Shown one piece after another: positions 55,149 to 63,988 of a stretch of 64,000 bases of DNA; position 1 is the stretch's first letter, and the number at the start of each line of letters is the position of its first letter. The stretch lies in assembly GCF_000377785.1 (NCBI RefSeq), contig NZ_KB898724.1:310001-374000 (forward strand), written 5' to 3'. The notes below the pieces were generated by a model. The model was not told the origin of the DNA. It saw only the letters and a list, made by a program, of their open reading frames with translations, and did no database searches. The position numbers were made by a program, and so were the translations under genes. Origin of the DNA: Thioalkalivibrio sp. ALJ24 (GTDB taxonomy: Bacteria; Pseudomonadota; Gammaproteobacteria; Ectothiorhodospirales; Ectothiorhodospiraceae).

Positions 55149-57229
55149 TGCGGCGTCCGATTCAAAGGCGGCGCGTGCCCGCATCGCGCGGCGCGGCGGG
55201 CGGCTTCGCCACCCTGCTGATCGTGCCGCTGGCGGGCTGGGCCGCGCCGGCGTTTGCCGATGAACCGGCCGCGCCCGAGCTGGCGATCGACCTGTTCCCC
55301 GCCGACCAGCGCCTGGAGGGGCGCCTGAGCCTGCCGGCCACGATGCTCGACGAGGCCGACGGGGTGCTGCGCCTGCGCCTGGCCCCCGGCCTGCGGGTGG
55401 ACACGGTGGAGCGGGGCGGCCACGCGCTGAACCACGAACGCGACGACGCCGGATACCTGGATGTGGAACTGGGCGTGGATGGCGGGGCCGACGACCCGCC
55501 ACTGGTCATCGAGTACGGCGCGCGGCTGCCGGCGCCGGAGGATGCCCGTCAGGGGAACGGCTTTCTCGGCGAGGGCGGCGGGTTCCTCCCGGCCGGCGGG
55601 GACTGGTACCCGCGGCAGCCGGAAGCCGAGCCGGCACCGGTGCGCCTGGAAGTACGGGTGGCGGACGGGCACCGGGTCGTGGCTTCGGGCTCGTGGCGCT
55701 CCTCGGACGCAGACGATGACGGCATGCGCCGCACGGTGTTCGATCACCCGGGCGGGCGCGCGCTGGCGCTGGCCAGCGGTCCCTGGGAGAAGGGACGCAG
55801 CGAGACCGCCGATGGCGTGGCGGTGCGCACCCTGTTCCCGGCGGAGCTGGAGGGCGCGTTCGGCGCGACCTACCGCGAGAAGACGGTGGAATACCTCGAG
55901 CGCTTCAGCGACCTGCTCGGGCCGTATGCCTTCGACAGCTTCACCGTGGCGGCCAGCCCCGCGCCGGTGGGGCTGGCCTTCTCCGGGTTCACCCTGCTGG
56001 GTGAACGGGTCATCCCGCTGCCGTTCATCCCGCACACCTCGCTGGGCCACGAGGTCCTGCACAACTGGTGGGGCACCGGGGTGTACGCGGATCGCCGCCA
56101 GGGCAACTGGACCGAGGGCCTGACCACCTTCATGGCCGACTACCGGTTCGCCGAAGAACGCGGCGAGGCGCGCGAGGAGCGGGGCCAGTGGCTGCGTGAC
56201 TACGCCGCCCTGCCGGAAGACGAGGACTACCCGCATGGCGAGTTCGTCGGCGGCAATGCCGGGGCCGACCGCATCGCCGGGTATCACCGCGGGGCGATGC
56301 TGTGGCGGATGCTGGAGGACCGCATCGGCGAGGAGACGCTCCACGCCGGGCTGGCCGATTTCTACGCCGAATATCGTTATCGGGAAGCCGCCTGGCCGGA
56401 TCTGATCGCGGCGGTGGACGCGGCGACGGAAGACGATCTGGAACCGTTCTTCGAACAGTGGATCGGGCGGGTCGGTGCGCCGCGCCTGGCGCTGGAGAAC
56501 CCGGCCGCGCGCGAGGACGCCGACGCCTGGCATGTGACCGCGCGTCTGGCACAGGCCGATGCCGATCATCCCTGGCGGGTGCGCGTGCCGCTGGTGGTCG
56601 AGTTCGCGGAGGATGAGGGCCGGGAGACGCACTGGGTGGATCTGGAGGAGGCTGCGACCGATCTGGAGCTGGAATTGGCCACCGACGCGCGGCCGGCGCG
56701 TATCGCCGTGGACCCCGACTGGCGGGTATTCCGGCAGCTGGGCGCGGATGAATATCCGCGCATCCTGCGCGAGGCGCAGCTGGATCCCGCGACCCGCGTG
56801 ATCGCCCCGGACGGCGCCGCACCGGCGGAACTGGCCCCGTGGCTGGGTCGGGTGCCGGAGCCGGCCGAACCGGATCCCGATCCCGATTCTGATTCCGGGG
56901 CCGGGACCGATGCCCCGCGGGTGCTGCTGGGTTCGCGCGCGGCCGTCGCGGAATGGCTGGGCGAACGCGGACTGCCAACACGCCCGCAGGAGGCGCATGC
57001 GGACACGGACGACCTGCCCGATGCCGAATCCGATGTCGGGGCTCTGGCCTGGACCGTACCGGAGACCGGCATCACCGCGATCGCGGCCGACTCGGCCGGG
57101 GAGCGGCGTGCACTGGCGGGCGCGCTGCGACACCGCGCGCAGGAGAGCTACCTGCTGCAGGACGACGGCGAGCCGGTGGCGCGCGGGCTGTGGCCGGTGC
57201 CGGGGCCCTGGCGCTCGCTGGCAGACTGA
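55148..57229 (+). CDS. Secreted M1-family-like metallopeptidase
   Basis: 693 residues. Signal peptide (about 1-38, ending AFADEP). The gluzincin site is HEVLH (301-305) with the third ligand E323 in NWTEG, one residue closer than usual. The exopeptidase GxMEN motif is absent; the corresponding place reads GLAFSGF, so an aminopeptidase mechanism is doubtful. A long acidic C-terminal part includes a Pro/Asp low-complexity run (about 575-595) and a final alpha/beta domain similar to none I recognise. It is coupled to the ChaN-PDZ gene. Confidence 0.83.
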   Translation: MRRPIQRRRVPASRGAAGGFATLLIVPLAGWAAPAFADEPAAPELAIDLFPADQRLEGRLSLPATMLDEADGVLRLRLAPGLRVDTVERGGHALNHERDDAGYLDVELGVDGGADDPPLVIEYGARLPAPEDARQGNGFLGEGGGFLPAGGDWYPRQPEAEPAPVRLEVRVADGHRVVASGSWRSSDADDDGMRRTVFDHPGGRALALASGPWEKGRSETADGVAVRTLFPAELEGAFGATYREKTVEYLERFSDLLGPYAFDSFTVAASPAPVGLAFSGFTLLGERVIPLPFIPHTSLGHEVLHNWWGTGVYADRRQGNWTEGLTTFMADYRFAEERGEAREERGQWLRDYAALPEDEDYPHGEFVGGNAGADRIAGYHRGAMLWRMLEDRIGEETLHAGLADFYAEYRYREAAWPDLIAAVDAATEDDLEPFFEQWIGRVGAPRLALENPAAREDADAWHVTARLAQADADHPWRVRVPLVVEFAEDEGRETHWVDLEEAATDLELELATDARPARIAVDPDWRVFRQLGADEYPRILREAQLDPATRVIAPDGAAPAELAPWLGRVPEPAEPDPDPDSDSGAGTDAPRVLLGSRAAVAEWLGERGLPTRPQEAHADTDDLPDAESDVGALAWTVPETGITAIAADSAGERRALAGALRHRAQESYLLQDDGEPVARGLWPVPGPWRSLAD

Positions 57230-57256
57230 ACTCCCCGGCCGCGGGCCCGGGCCCGA

Positions 57257-57961
57257 TCAGTACGGCAGGCGCTGGTGCTCGAAGTCGAACAGCCCGCCCG
57301 AATCCTCGGGACCTAGGGTGTCCAGCACCTCCAGCAGCGCGCCGGTCGCGCGTTCCGGCGTCAGCACCTCGGGGGCGCGGGCGCGGTACGGCTCCGATAG
57401 CGGGGTTTCCACCGTGCCCGGCTGCAGCGCCGCCACCACCGCGCGGCGGTGGCTGAAGCGCATCTCCAGCGCGGTGGTGCGCACAATCTGGTTGAGCGCG
57501 GCCTTGGAGGCGCGATAGCTGAGCCAGCCGCCGGAGTAGTTGTCGGCGATGGAGCCCACGCGCGCCGACAGCGTCGCCAGTACCGCCTTGCGGTCCTTCG
57601 GCAGCAGCCCCGCGAAGTGCTTGAAGATCAGCGCCGGGCCGATGGCATTGACCGCGAAGGCCTGCATCATCACCGCCGGATCCAGCTCGCGCAGACGCTT
57701 CTCCGGCCGGTGGCCGTCGATGGTGAGCACCCCGGTGGCGTCGATGATCAGGTCCCACTCGGACGCCTGCTCCGCCAGCCACGCGGCCGCGTGGCGGATG
57801 CTGTGCTCGTCGGTGAGCTCCAGCGGCGGGTCGGTGGAGCGACCCAGCGCCACGACCTGCGCGCAGTTCGGGTCGTTCTCCAGGTGGGTGACGAAGGCGC
57901 GGCCGAGGCCGCCGGTGGCGCCGATCACCACGGCGCGGAAGGGGTGTGCGAGCGAGTCCAT
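57257..57961 (-). CDS. Short-chain dehydrogenase/reductase (C-factor-like)
   Basis: 234 residues from the ATG at 57961. NAD(P) motif GATGGLG (14-20), catalytic Ser in ATLSARVGS, and YRASK with Y149 and K153. The VNAIGPALIFKHF and WLSYRASKAALNQIVRT segments resemble the CsgA/C-factor branch of SDRs. The substrate is unknown. It converges with the M1-like peptidase gene (28 bases between stops) and is divergent from the DUF1538 gene, with 106 bases between starts. Confidence 0.88.
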   Translation of the reverse strand: MDSLAHPFRAVVIGATGGLGRAFVTHLENDPNCAQVVALGRSTDPPLELTDEHSIRHAAAWLAEQASEWDLIIDATGVLTIDGHRPEKRLRELDPAVMMQAFAVNAIGPALIFKHFAGLLPKDRKAVLATLSARVGSIADNYSGGWLSYRASKAALNQIVRTTALEMRFSHRRAVVAALQPGTVETPLSEPYRARAPEVLTPERATGALLEVLDTLGPEDSGGLFDFEHQRLPY

Positions 57962-58067
57962 GTAGCTGTGACCACAGGCATCGCGATTCGATCCGTTCGC
58001 CCTTGCATGGCCTGTACCGGGGGCGGGTCGTGTATGCTCTGCGGCGAGTGCAGACGGGAATGCGCGC

Positions 58068-59585
58068 ATGAACTTCCTCCACACCCTCGGCCACGCCGCC
58101 CGCAACCTGGCCCCCATCGTGATCGTGGTCGCGGTGTTCCAGATGTTCGTGCTGCAGTCCGTGCCCGAGGGCGTGCTGTCCATGGCCATCGGTCTGGTGA
58201 TCGTGGTCTTCGGCGTGGCGCTGTTCCTGCAGGGCCTGGAGATGGGGATCTTCCCCATCGGCAAGAACCTCTCCAACGCGCTGGCGCGGCGCGGCTCGCT
58301 GATCCTGCTGATGGCCTTCGGCTTTACCCTGGGCTTTGCCACGGTGATCGCGGAGCCGGCGCTGATCGCGGTGGCGGAACAGGCCGAGGTCATCTCCGAG
58401 GGGCACATCCAGGGCTTCATCCTGCGCCTGATCGTGGCGCTGTCGGTGGGTGCGGTGGTGGCGCTGGGCATCCTGCGCACGGTGCTGGGCCACCCGCTGC
58501 ACTGGTACATCCTCACCGGCTATGTGCTGGTGGTGCTGGTCACCTTCTTCGCGCCCGAGGAGATCGTGGGCCTGGCCTACGACTCCGGCGGCGTCACCAC
58601 CAACATCGTGACCGTGCCGCTGGTGGCCGCGCTGGGGCTGGGACTGGCCGCATCACTGGCCGGGCGCAACCCGCTGCGCGACGGCTTCGGCCTGGTGGCG
58701 CTGGCGGTGATGGTGCCGATGATCACCGTGCAGCTCTACGGGATCGTGGTGTTCGCCGGCGCCGACATCGACGGCCCCGCGCCGGGTGCCGGCGAGGATG
58801 CGGCCATGGACGCGGATACCGATCTCCCGGGCACCGACGAGGCCCACTGGCTGCGGGCCATGGGCATGGACCTGCTGCTGATGCTGCGCGACGTCGCGCC
58901 CATCATCGGCGTGATCGTGGTGTTCCAGTATTTCGTGCTGCGCAAGCACATCCCGTATCTGCCGCGGGTCATCTTCGGCTTCGCGCTGGTGGTGTTCGGC
59001 CTGTATGCCTTCGTGGTCGGGCTCAAGATGGGGCTGTTCCCGATCGGCGAGAGCATGGCGGAGCAGCTGATCGCCAACGACCAGTTCGTGTGGGTGTACC
59101 TGTTCGCGTTTGCGATCGGCTTTGCGACCACCATGGCGGAACCCGCGCTGATCGCGATCGGACAGAAGGCGGAGGAGGCGGCCAAGGGCTCGCTCAAGGG
59201 CAGCGCGATCCGCATCCTGGTGGCGCTGGGGGTGGCCGTGGGCATCACCATCGGGGTGCACCGCATCCTCAGCGGGGATTCCATCCACCTGTACATCATG
59301 GCCGGCTACGTGCTGGTGATCGTGCTGACCATCCTCGCGCCCAAGGACATCGTGGCGCTGGCGTTCGATCTGGGCGGGGTGACCACTTCGGAGGTCACGG
59401 TACCGCTGGTCACCGCGCTGGGGATCGGTCTGGCCACGCATCTGGAAGGGCGCAATGTGCTGATCGACGGTTTCGGCCTGATCGCCTTCGCGTCCATCTT
59501 CCCCATCGTGACCGTGATGCTCTATGCCATCGTGGTCGATCTTTATGAACGCTTGATCCGCAAGGACAGGAGGGACACGGCATGA
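58068..59585 (+). CDS. DUF1538 membrane protein, internally duplicated
   Basis: 505 residues, about 12 membrane helices in two homologous halves (about 1-225 and 260-495). Paired segments include GLEMGIFPIG and GLKMGLFPIG, GFATVIAEPALIAVAEQAE and GFATTMAEPALIAIGQKAE, and DSGGVTTNIVTVPLVAALG and DLGGVTTSEVTVPLVTALG. The acidic linker between halves (GPAPGAGEDAAMDADTDL) is cytoplasmic or periplasmic. The duplication and the AEPAL/GGVTT motifs suggest a transporter with pseudo-twofold symmetry, but no substrate is established. Its stop overlaps the PII-like ATG. Confidence 0.88.
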   Translation: MNFLHTLGHAARNLAPIVIVVAVFQMFVLQSVPEGVLSMAIGLVIVVFGVALFLQGLEMGIFPIGKNLSNALARRGSLILLMAFGFTLGFATVIAEPALIAVAEQAEVISEGHIQGFILRLIVALSVGAVVALGILRTVLGHPLHWYILTGYVLVVLVTFFAPEEIVGLAYDSGGVTTNIVTVPLVAALGLGLAASLAGRNPLRDGFGLVALAVMVPMITVQLYGIVVFAGADIDGPAPGAGEDAAMDADTDLPGTDEAHWLRAMGMDLLLMLRDVAPIIGVIVVFQYFVLRKHIPYLPRVIFGFALVVFGLYAFVVGLKMGLFPIGESMAEQLIANDQFVWVYLFAFAIGFATTMAEPALIAIGQKAEEAAKGSLKGSAIRILVALGVAVGITIGVHRILSGDSIHLYIMAGYVLVIVLTILAPKDIVALAFDLGGVTTSEVTVPLVTALGIGLATHLEGRNVLIDGFGLIAFASIFPIVTVMLYAIVVDLYERLIRKDRRDTA

Positions 59586-59929
59586 GATTCTCGGCCCTGG
59601 TGGCGGTGCTGCCCGACGAACTGGAACAGAAGGCCGTGGATGCGGCGCGCGAGGCCGGTGCCGCCGGCGTGACCATCATGGACGCGCGCGGCATCGGCGC
59701 GGAGGCGCGCAAGACCTTCCTCGGCATGACCTACGAGGGCAGCCAGTCGGTGCTCCTGTGGATCCTCGAAAAGCGCCTGGCGCTCCGGGTGCTCAAGTCG
59801 CTGTTCCGCGAGCTGGGGCTGGACCAGGATCCGCGCGGCGTGGCCTTCATCACCGACATCTCGCATCTGGCGGGCATCGACCGGCGGCAGATCGACCGCT
59901 TCGAGGAACAGGTCAAGGACGATATCTGA
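59582..59929 (+). CDS. PII-like protein linked to DUF1538
   Basis: 115 residues, the length of GlnB/GlnK. The start overlaps the DUF1538 stop (ATGA). It has the GlnB-fold order: FSALVAVLPDELEQKAVDAAREAGA, a GVTIMDARG turn, GMTYEGSQSVLLWIL and a C-terminal DISHLAGIDRRQIDRF. The classical T-loop tyrosine segment is not obvious, so it is a PII-like sensor and not GlnB itself. By analogy with GlnK-AmtB and SbtB-SbtA it probably binds the adjacent transporter. It is paralogous to both halves of the protein at 13428. Confidence 0.85.
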   Translation: MRFSALVAVLPDELEQKAVDAAREAGAAGVTIMDARGIGAEARKTFLGMTYEGSQSVLLWILEKRLALRVLKSLFRELGLDQDPRGVAFITDISHLAGIDRRQIDRFEEQVKDDI

Positions 59930-59956
59930 CCCCAACTCCGACCGGAGGGAGACTTC

Positions 59957-60349
59957 ATGCTGGTTCGCGACATCCTGACCGAGAAAGTCATCACCGTGGC
60001 CCCGCTGGCCCCGCTGCGCGAGGCCATGCAGCTGATGCGCGACAACGACGTGCGCTCGCTGGTGGTGGACAAGCAGCATCCGCACGATGCTTACGGCATC
60101 ATCACCTACACCACCATCCTCAAGACCATCGTGGCCGAGGAGGGCGACATCGACCTGGCCAACGTGTATGACGTGGCCGCCAAGCCGGTGATCACCGTGC
60201 CCGCGGAGATGGACGTCAAATACGTGGCGCGGCTGATGGTCAACCTCGACGTGCGCCGCCTGGTGGTGCTGGAGGGCAACCGGCTGGAGGGGATCGTCAC
60301 CACCAGCGACATCGTGGGCTCGATCCTCGGCATGCTGGACGAGGTCTGA
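59957..60349 (+). CDS. CBS-domain pair protein
   Basis: 130 residues forming two CBS motifs (about 8-60 and 75-128) and nothing else: DILTEKVITVAPLAPLREAM and VAAKPVITVPAEMDVKYVARL each open a repeat, and VTTSDIVGS closes the second. CBS pairs bind adenine nucleotides or SAM and control partner proteins. GGAGGGAG precedes the ATG. Lying directly after the DUF1538 and PII-like genes, it probably forms a second nucleotide sensor for the same transporter. Confidence 0.92.
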   Translation: MLVRDILTEKVITVAPLAPLREAMQLMRDNDVRSLVVDKQHPHDAYGIITYTTILKTIVAEEGDIDLANVYDVAAKPVITVPAEMDVKYVARLMVNLDVRRLVVLEGNRLEGIVTTSDIVGSILGMLDEV

Positions 60350-60354
60350 ACCCC

Positions 60355-61668
60355 GTGACGTCCTCCGATCTCCCGGATATCCCGCAGGGACTGGCGCGGA
60401 TGGAACTGCTCGAAGCCGCGATCGAGGACACCGCGCACAGCGTGCTGATCACCGATGCGGACCTCGACGCCGGACCGCGCATCGTCTATGTGAACCGGGG
60501 CTTCGAGCAGATGACCGGTTATCGTCGGGACGAGGTCCTGGGACTCACCCCGCGCATCCTGCAGGGGCCGAAGACCTCGCGCGCGGTGCTGGACGACCTG
60601 CGGGTGACCCTGGAGCGCGGCGAGGGTTTCGACGCCGAGACCATCAACTACCGCAAGGGCGGCGAGCCCTACAGCGTGCGCTGGCACATCTCGCCGGTGC
60701 GGGTGCCGGCAGACAGCCCGAGCATTACCCATTACGTGTCGGTGCAGCGCGACGTGACCGAGGAACGCCGTCGCGAGGCTCAGCTGCGGCTGCTGTCCGC
60801 CGCGCTGGAGGCGTCCGGGGACCCGGTGCTGATCACCGATCCCGAGGGCGTGATCGTGTTCGCCAACACCGCCTTCATCGAGCTCAGCGGGTTTGACGCC
60901 GAGCACGTGATCGGCGCGACCCCGGCACTGTTCAAGTCCGAGGAGCACGACGACGACTTCTTCGCGGCGATGTGGGAACGGCTGCGCCGGGGCGAAGGCT
61001 TCCGCGGCGAGTTCGTGAACCGGCGGCCGGACGGCGAGAAGGTTCACCTGGAACAGACCATCACCCCGGTGCGCGACGACTGTGGCGAGATCACGCATTT
61101 CGTGGCCTTCGGCAAGGACGTCACCGAGCGCGTGCAGATGGAGGGCGAGATCCGGCGTCTGGCCGAGACCGACTGGCTGACGGGGCTGGCCAACCGCCTG
61201 ACCCTGGGCAATCGCCTGGAGGCGGAGATGGACCGCTGCGAACGTTATCAGCGGCCGATGGCCGTGATCATGTTCGACGTCGACCACTTCAAGGCCGTGA
61301 ACGACCGCTACGGCCACGATACCGGCGACGAGGTGCTCAAGGCAGTGGCCCGCACGGTGAACGCACAGCTGCGCGAACAGGACCTGCTCGGACGCTGGGG
61401 CGGGGAGGAATTCCTGATCTTGCTGCCGGAGACCGACGGTGCGGGAGCCGCTGCGGCGGCGGAGAAGCTGCGCCTGGTCATCGCGGAGATGGAGGTGCCG
61501 AATGCGCCGAGAGTGACCGCCAGCTTCGGGGTGGCCGAGCGGCAGCCGGGCGACACGCCGCGCGACGTCACGCGGCGTGTCGATCAGGCGATGTATCAGG
61601 CCAAGGAGGGCGGGCGCGACCGGGTCGTCCTCCTGGAGGCCGGGCGCCAAAAGCCTGCGCCCCGGTGA
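60355..61668 (+). CDS. PAS-PAS-GGDEF diguanylate cyclase
   Basis: 437 residues from a GTG six bases after the CBS gene stop. The first PAS domain (about 15-140) has the LOV-like segment TPRILQGPKT (66-75), where photoactive LOV domains carry NCRFLQG, so the flavin-binding Cys is missing. A second PAS (145-262) and a GGDEF domain (270-430) follow, with GGEEF (349-353) and an RxxD inhibitory site R340-D343. It should be an active, feedback-inhibited cyclase, probably co-transcribed with the DUF1538-PII-CBS genes. Confidence 0.92.
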   Translation: MTSSDLPDIPQGLARMELLEAAIEDTAHSVLITDADLDAGPRIVYVNRGFEQMTGYRRDEVLGLTPRILQGPKTSRAVLDDLRVTLERGEGFDAETINYRKGGEPYSVRWHISPVRVPADSPSITHYVSVQRDVTEERRREAQLRLLSAALEASGDPVLITDPEGVIVFANTAFIELSGFDAEHVIGATPALFKSEEHDDDFFAAMWERLRRGEGFRGEFVNRRPDGEKVHLEQTITPVRDDCGEITHFVAFGKDVTERVQMEGEIRRLAETDWLTGLANRLTLGNRLEAEMDRCERYQRPMAVIMFDVDHFKAVNDRYGHDTGDEVLKAVARTVNAQLREQDLLGRWGGEEFLILLPETDGAGAAAAAEKLRLVIAEMEVPNAPRVTASFGVAERQPGDTPRDVTRRVDQAMYQAKEGGRDRVVLLEAGRQKPAPR

Positions 61669-61678
61669 GCCGGGGCGC
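61657..61678. terminator. GC hairpin between convergent cyclase and methyltransferase genes
   Basis: A perfect 9-base stem (GCGCCCCGG/CCGGGGCGC) with a TGAG loop spans the stop codon of the cyclase gene. It lacks a T-run but sits between convergent genes, so it may act as a weak two-way terminator or an mRNA 3'-end barrier. Confidence 0.4.
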
Positions 61679-61689
61679 GAGGCCGGGTA

Positions 61690-62451
61690 TCAGGCCTTGC
61701 GGCGCAGGACCCAGATCTCCAGCAGCGCCCACTCCTCGCCCGGATAGTTTTCCTGCTCCAGCTCGGACATGCGGCGGTGACGGCTGGCGGTGCTGCCGAC
61801 GAACTCGAAGCGGTCCAGCAGCATGCGCTTGGTCTCGTCGGCCTTCTCCAGCGCGAAGGGGTTGAGGAAGTTCACCAGCAGGTAGCCCTCGCCCTCGCCG
61901 CGGCGGAACGCATCCAGCAGCGACGCGATGGCCGGCGGATCCAGATACACCAGCGACGCGGTAGACAGCAGGATGTCCGCTTCTTCCAGCGACTTCTCGA
62001 TGGCGTCGCGGGTCTCAGGGGCGGGGTTGTTCAGGTCGGCCGCATGGGTCTCGTCGAACAGGCCGGCGCGCTGACCGTAGGCCAGGGCGTTTTCGGAGAT
62101 GTCGATGCCGGTGGTGTGCATCGGCAGGCGGCGCGGCTTGCTGATGGTGTTGCAGACCGTTTCCGAAGCCCAGTTCTCGCGGATCTCGTCCACGGTCATG
62201 TTGTGCACGGCGGCCATGGTGGTGTTGCCGAAGCAGCAGGCCAGGTCGACGTAGTTGAGGGTGCGGCCCTTGGCGGCCTGCTGCTCCGCCCACGGCAGGA
62301 TGAGCCGGTCGAAGGTCTGCCGGTTGAAGTCGTCGGAGATGTAATCCAGCGCATCGATGATGCGCTCCTTGAACGGCACCGGCGTCTCGGCGACGTAGAT
62401 GTCGTCAAAATGCTGTTTCTTCTCCTCGGTCTTCACTTCGGACTGGCTCAT
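61690..62451 (-). CDS. SAM-dependent methyltransferase, unknown substrate
   Basis: 253 residues. Class I Rossmann methyltransferase: motif I YVDLACCFGNTT near 67-78, an acidic second strand TTGIDISENALAYG, and ADILLSTASLVYLDP as motif IV. The N-terminal 40 residues are charged (KTEEKKQHFDDIY), as in small-molecule methyltransferases. The substrate cannot be guessed. It converges with the cyclase gene and is divergent from the phosphomannomutase gene (175 bases between starts). Confidence 0.8.
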   Translation of the reverse strand: MSQSEVKTEEKKQHFDDIYVAETPVPFKERIIDALDYISDDFNRQTFDRLILPWAEQQAAKGRTLNYVDLACCFGNTTMAAVHNMTVDEIRENWASETVCNTISKPRRLPMHTTGIDISENALAYGQRAGLFDETHAADLNNPAPETRDAIEKSLEEADILLSTASLVYLDPPAIASLLDAFRRGEGEGYLLVNFLNPFALEKADETKRMLLDRFEFVGSTASRHRRMSELEQENYPGEEWALLEIWVLRRKA

Positions 62452-62626
62452 CGGGGCAAACCCTCATCATTGGAAAGCCCGATAGTTTCCGGCCAAATCA
62501 CCCGCACCGTCAAGAAAACAACGCCGCCGCCCGCCCCGCACGGGCCTTCCACCTGACGGCCCCGGGCGGTAGCCTTCGTCAAGCGGCTCGTTGCGGGGGG
62601 CGGCGTCGAGTCTGAAAAGGAGAGAC

Positions 62627-63988
62627 ATGAACCTGGACTGTTTCAAGGCGTACGACATCCGCGGGCGGGTCCCGTACGAGCTGAACGAGCGGGTGGCGTA
62701 CACCATCGCGCGGGCCGTGGCCGAGGAACTGGGGCCGCAGATGGCCATTGTCGGTCGCGACGTGCGCCTGACCAGCCCGGCGCTGGCGGCAGCGGTGATC
62801 GACGGGCTCTCGGCCGGGGGCTGCGACGTGGCCGACATCGGCCTGTGCGGCACCGAGGAGGTGTACTTCGCCACCGCCTACTACCGCGCCGGGGCGGGGA
62901 TCATGGTCACCGCCAGCCACAACCCCATGGACTACAACGGGCTCAAGATCGTGCGCGAGGGCGCGCGGCCGGTGAGCGCGGACACCGGGCTGGAGGCGAT
63001 CCGCTGGCGAGCCGAGAACGGCGGCTTCAGCCCGCGGGTGCGCGGGCGTACCGGCCGCCTGTACCACCGCGAGGCCTACATCCGCCACCTGCTGAGCCTG
63101 GTGGACCCCGAGGTGATGCCGCCGCTCAACCTGCTGGTGAACCCCGGCAACGGCGGGGCCGGGCCGGTGCTGGACGAACTGGACGCCCACCTGCCGGTGG
63201 AGCTGATCCGCGAGAACGCGGAGCCGGACGGCAACTTCCCCAACGGCATCCCCAACCCCATGCTGGAGGAGAACCGTCGCTACACCGGCGACGCGGTGCT
63301 TTCCTTCGGCGGCGATCTCGGCCTGGCCTGGGACGGCGACTTCGACCGCTGCTTCTTCTTCGACTCGCATGGCGAATTCGTCGAAGGCTACTACATGGTC
63401 GGCCTGCTGGCCGAGGCCAGCCTGCGCGCCCAGCCGGGCGGCGGGCAGGGGACCCGCGTGGTGCACGATCCGCGCCTGACCTGGAACACCATCGAGATGG
63501 TCGAGGGCGCCGGCGGCGTGCCCGTGCAGAGCAAGGCCGGCCACGCGTTCATGAAGGAGACCATGCGCCGCGAGAACGCCGTGTACGGCGGCGAAATGAG
63601 CGCCCATCACTTCTTTCGCGACTTCTACTACTGCGACTCCGGCATGCTGCCCTGGCTGCGGGTGGTCGAGCTGATGGGGCGGCGCGAGCAGTCCCTGCGC
63701 GAGATGGTGCGTGAACGCATGGAGCGCTTCCCCTGCAGCGGCGAGATCAACTTCCGCGTGGACAACATGATGGACGTCATCCACCGCGTGATGGTCGCCA
63801 CCGACGCACAGTCCGGCCACATCGACCGCACTGACGGCATCAGCGTCGAATTCCCCGAATGGCGCTACAACCTGCGCGGTTCCAACACCGAACCCCTTCT
63901 GCGGCTCAATGTCGAGACCCGCGGCGACCGCCACCTGCTGCACCGTCAGGTCGAACACATCTCCGCCATCATCGAGGGCGGTGAATAA
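62627..63988 (+). CDS. Phosphomannomutase/phosphoglucomutase (ManB/CpsG type)
   Basis: 453 residues from ATG 62627 (AAAAGGAGAGAC upstream). Alpha-D-phosphohexomutase: KAYDIRGRVP near the start, phosphoserine loop TASHNP (95-100, S97), metal loop DGDFDR (236-241), the sugar-binding GGEMSAHHFF segment and the C-terminal RGSNTEPLLR phosphate loop. It interconverts mannose 6-P and 1-P for GDP-mannose and exopolysaccharide or LPS synthesis. Only 12 bases remain to the right edge, so its downstream neighbour is unseen. Confidence 0.94.
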   Translation: MNLDCFKAYDIRGRVPYELNERVAYTIARAVAEELGPQMAIVGRDVRLTSPALAAAVIDGLSAGGCDVADIGLCGTEEVYFATAYYRAGAGIMVTASHNPMDYNGLKIVREGARPVSADTGLEAIRWRAENGGFSPRVRGRTGRLYHREAYIRHLLSLVDPEVMPPLNLLVNPGNGGAGPVLDELDAHLPVELIRENAEPDGNFPNGIPNPMLEENRRYTGDAVLSFGGDLGLAWDGDFDRCFFFDSHGEFVEGYYMVGLLAEASLRAQPGGGQGTRVVHDPRLTWNTIEMVEGAGGVPVQSKAGHAFMKETMRRENAVYGGEMSAHHFFRDFYYCDSGMLPWLRVVELMGRREQSLREMVRERMERFPCSGEINFRVDNMMDVIHRVMVATDAQSGHIDRTDGISVEFPEWRYNLRGSNTEPLLRLNVETRGDRHLLHRQVEHISAIIEGGE

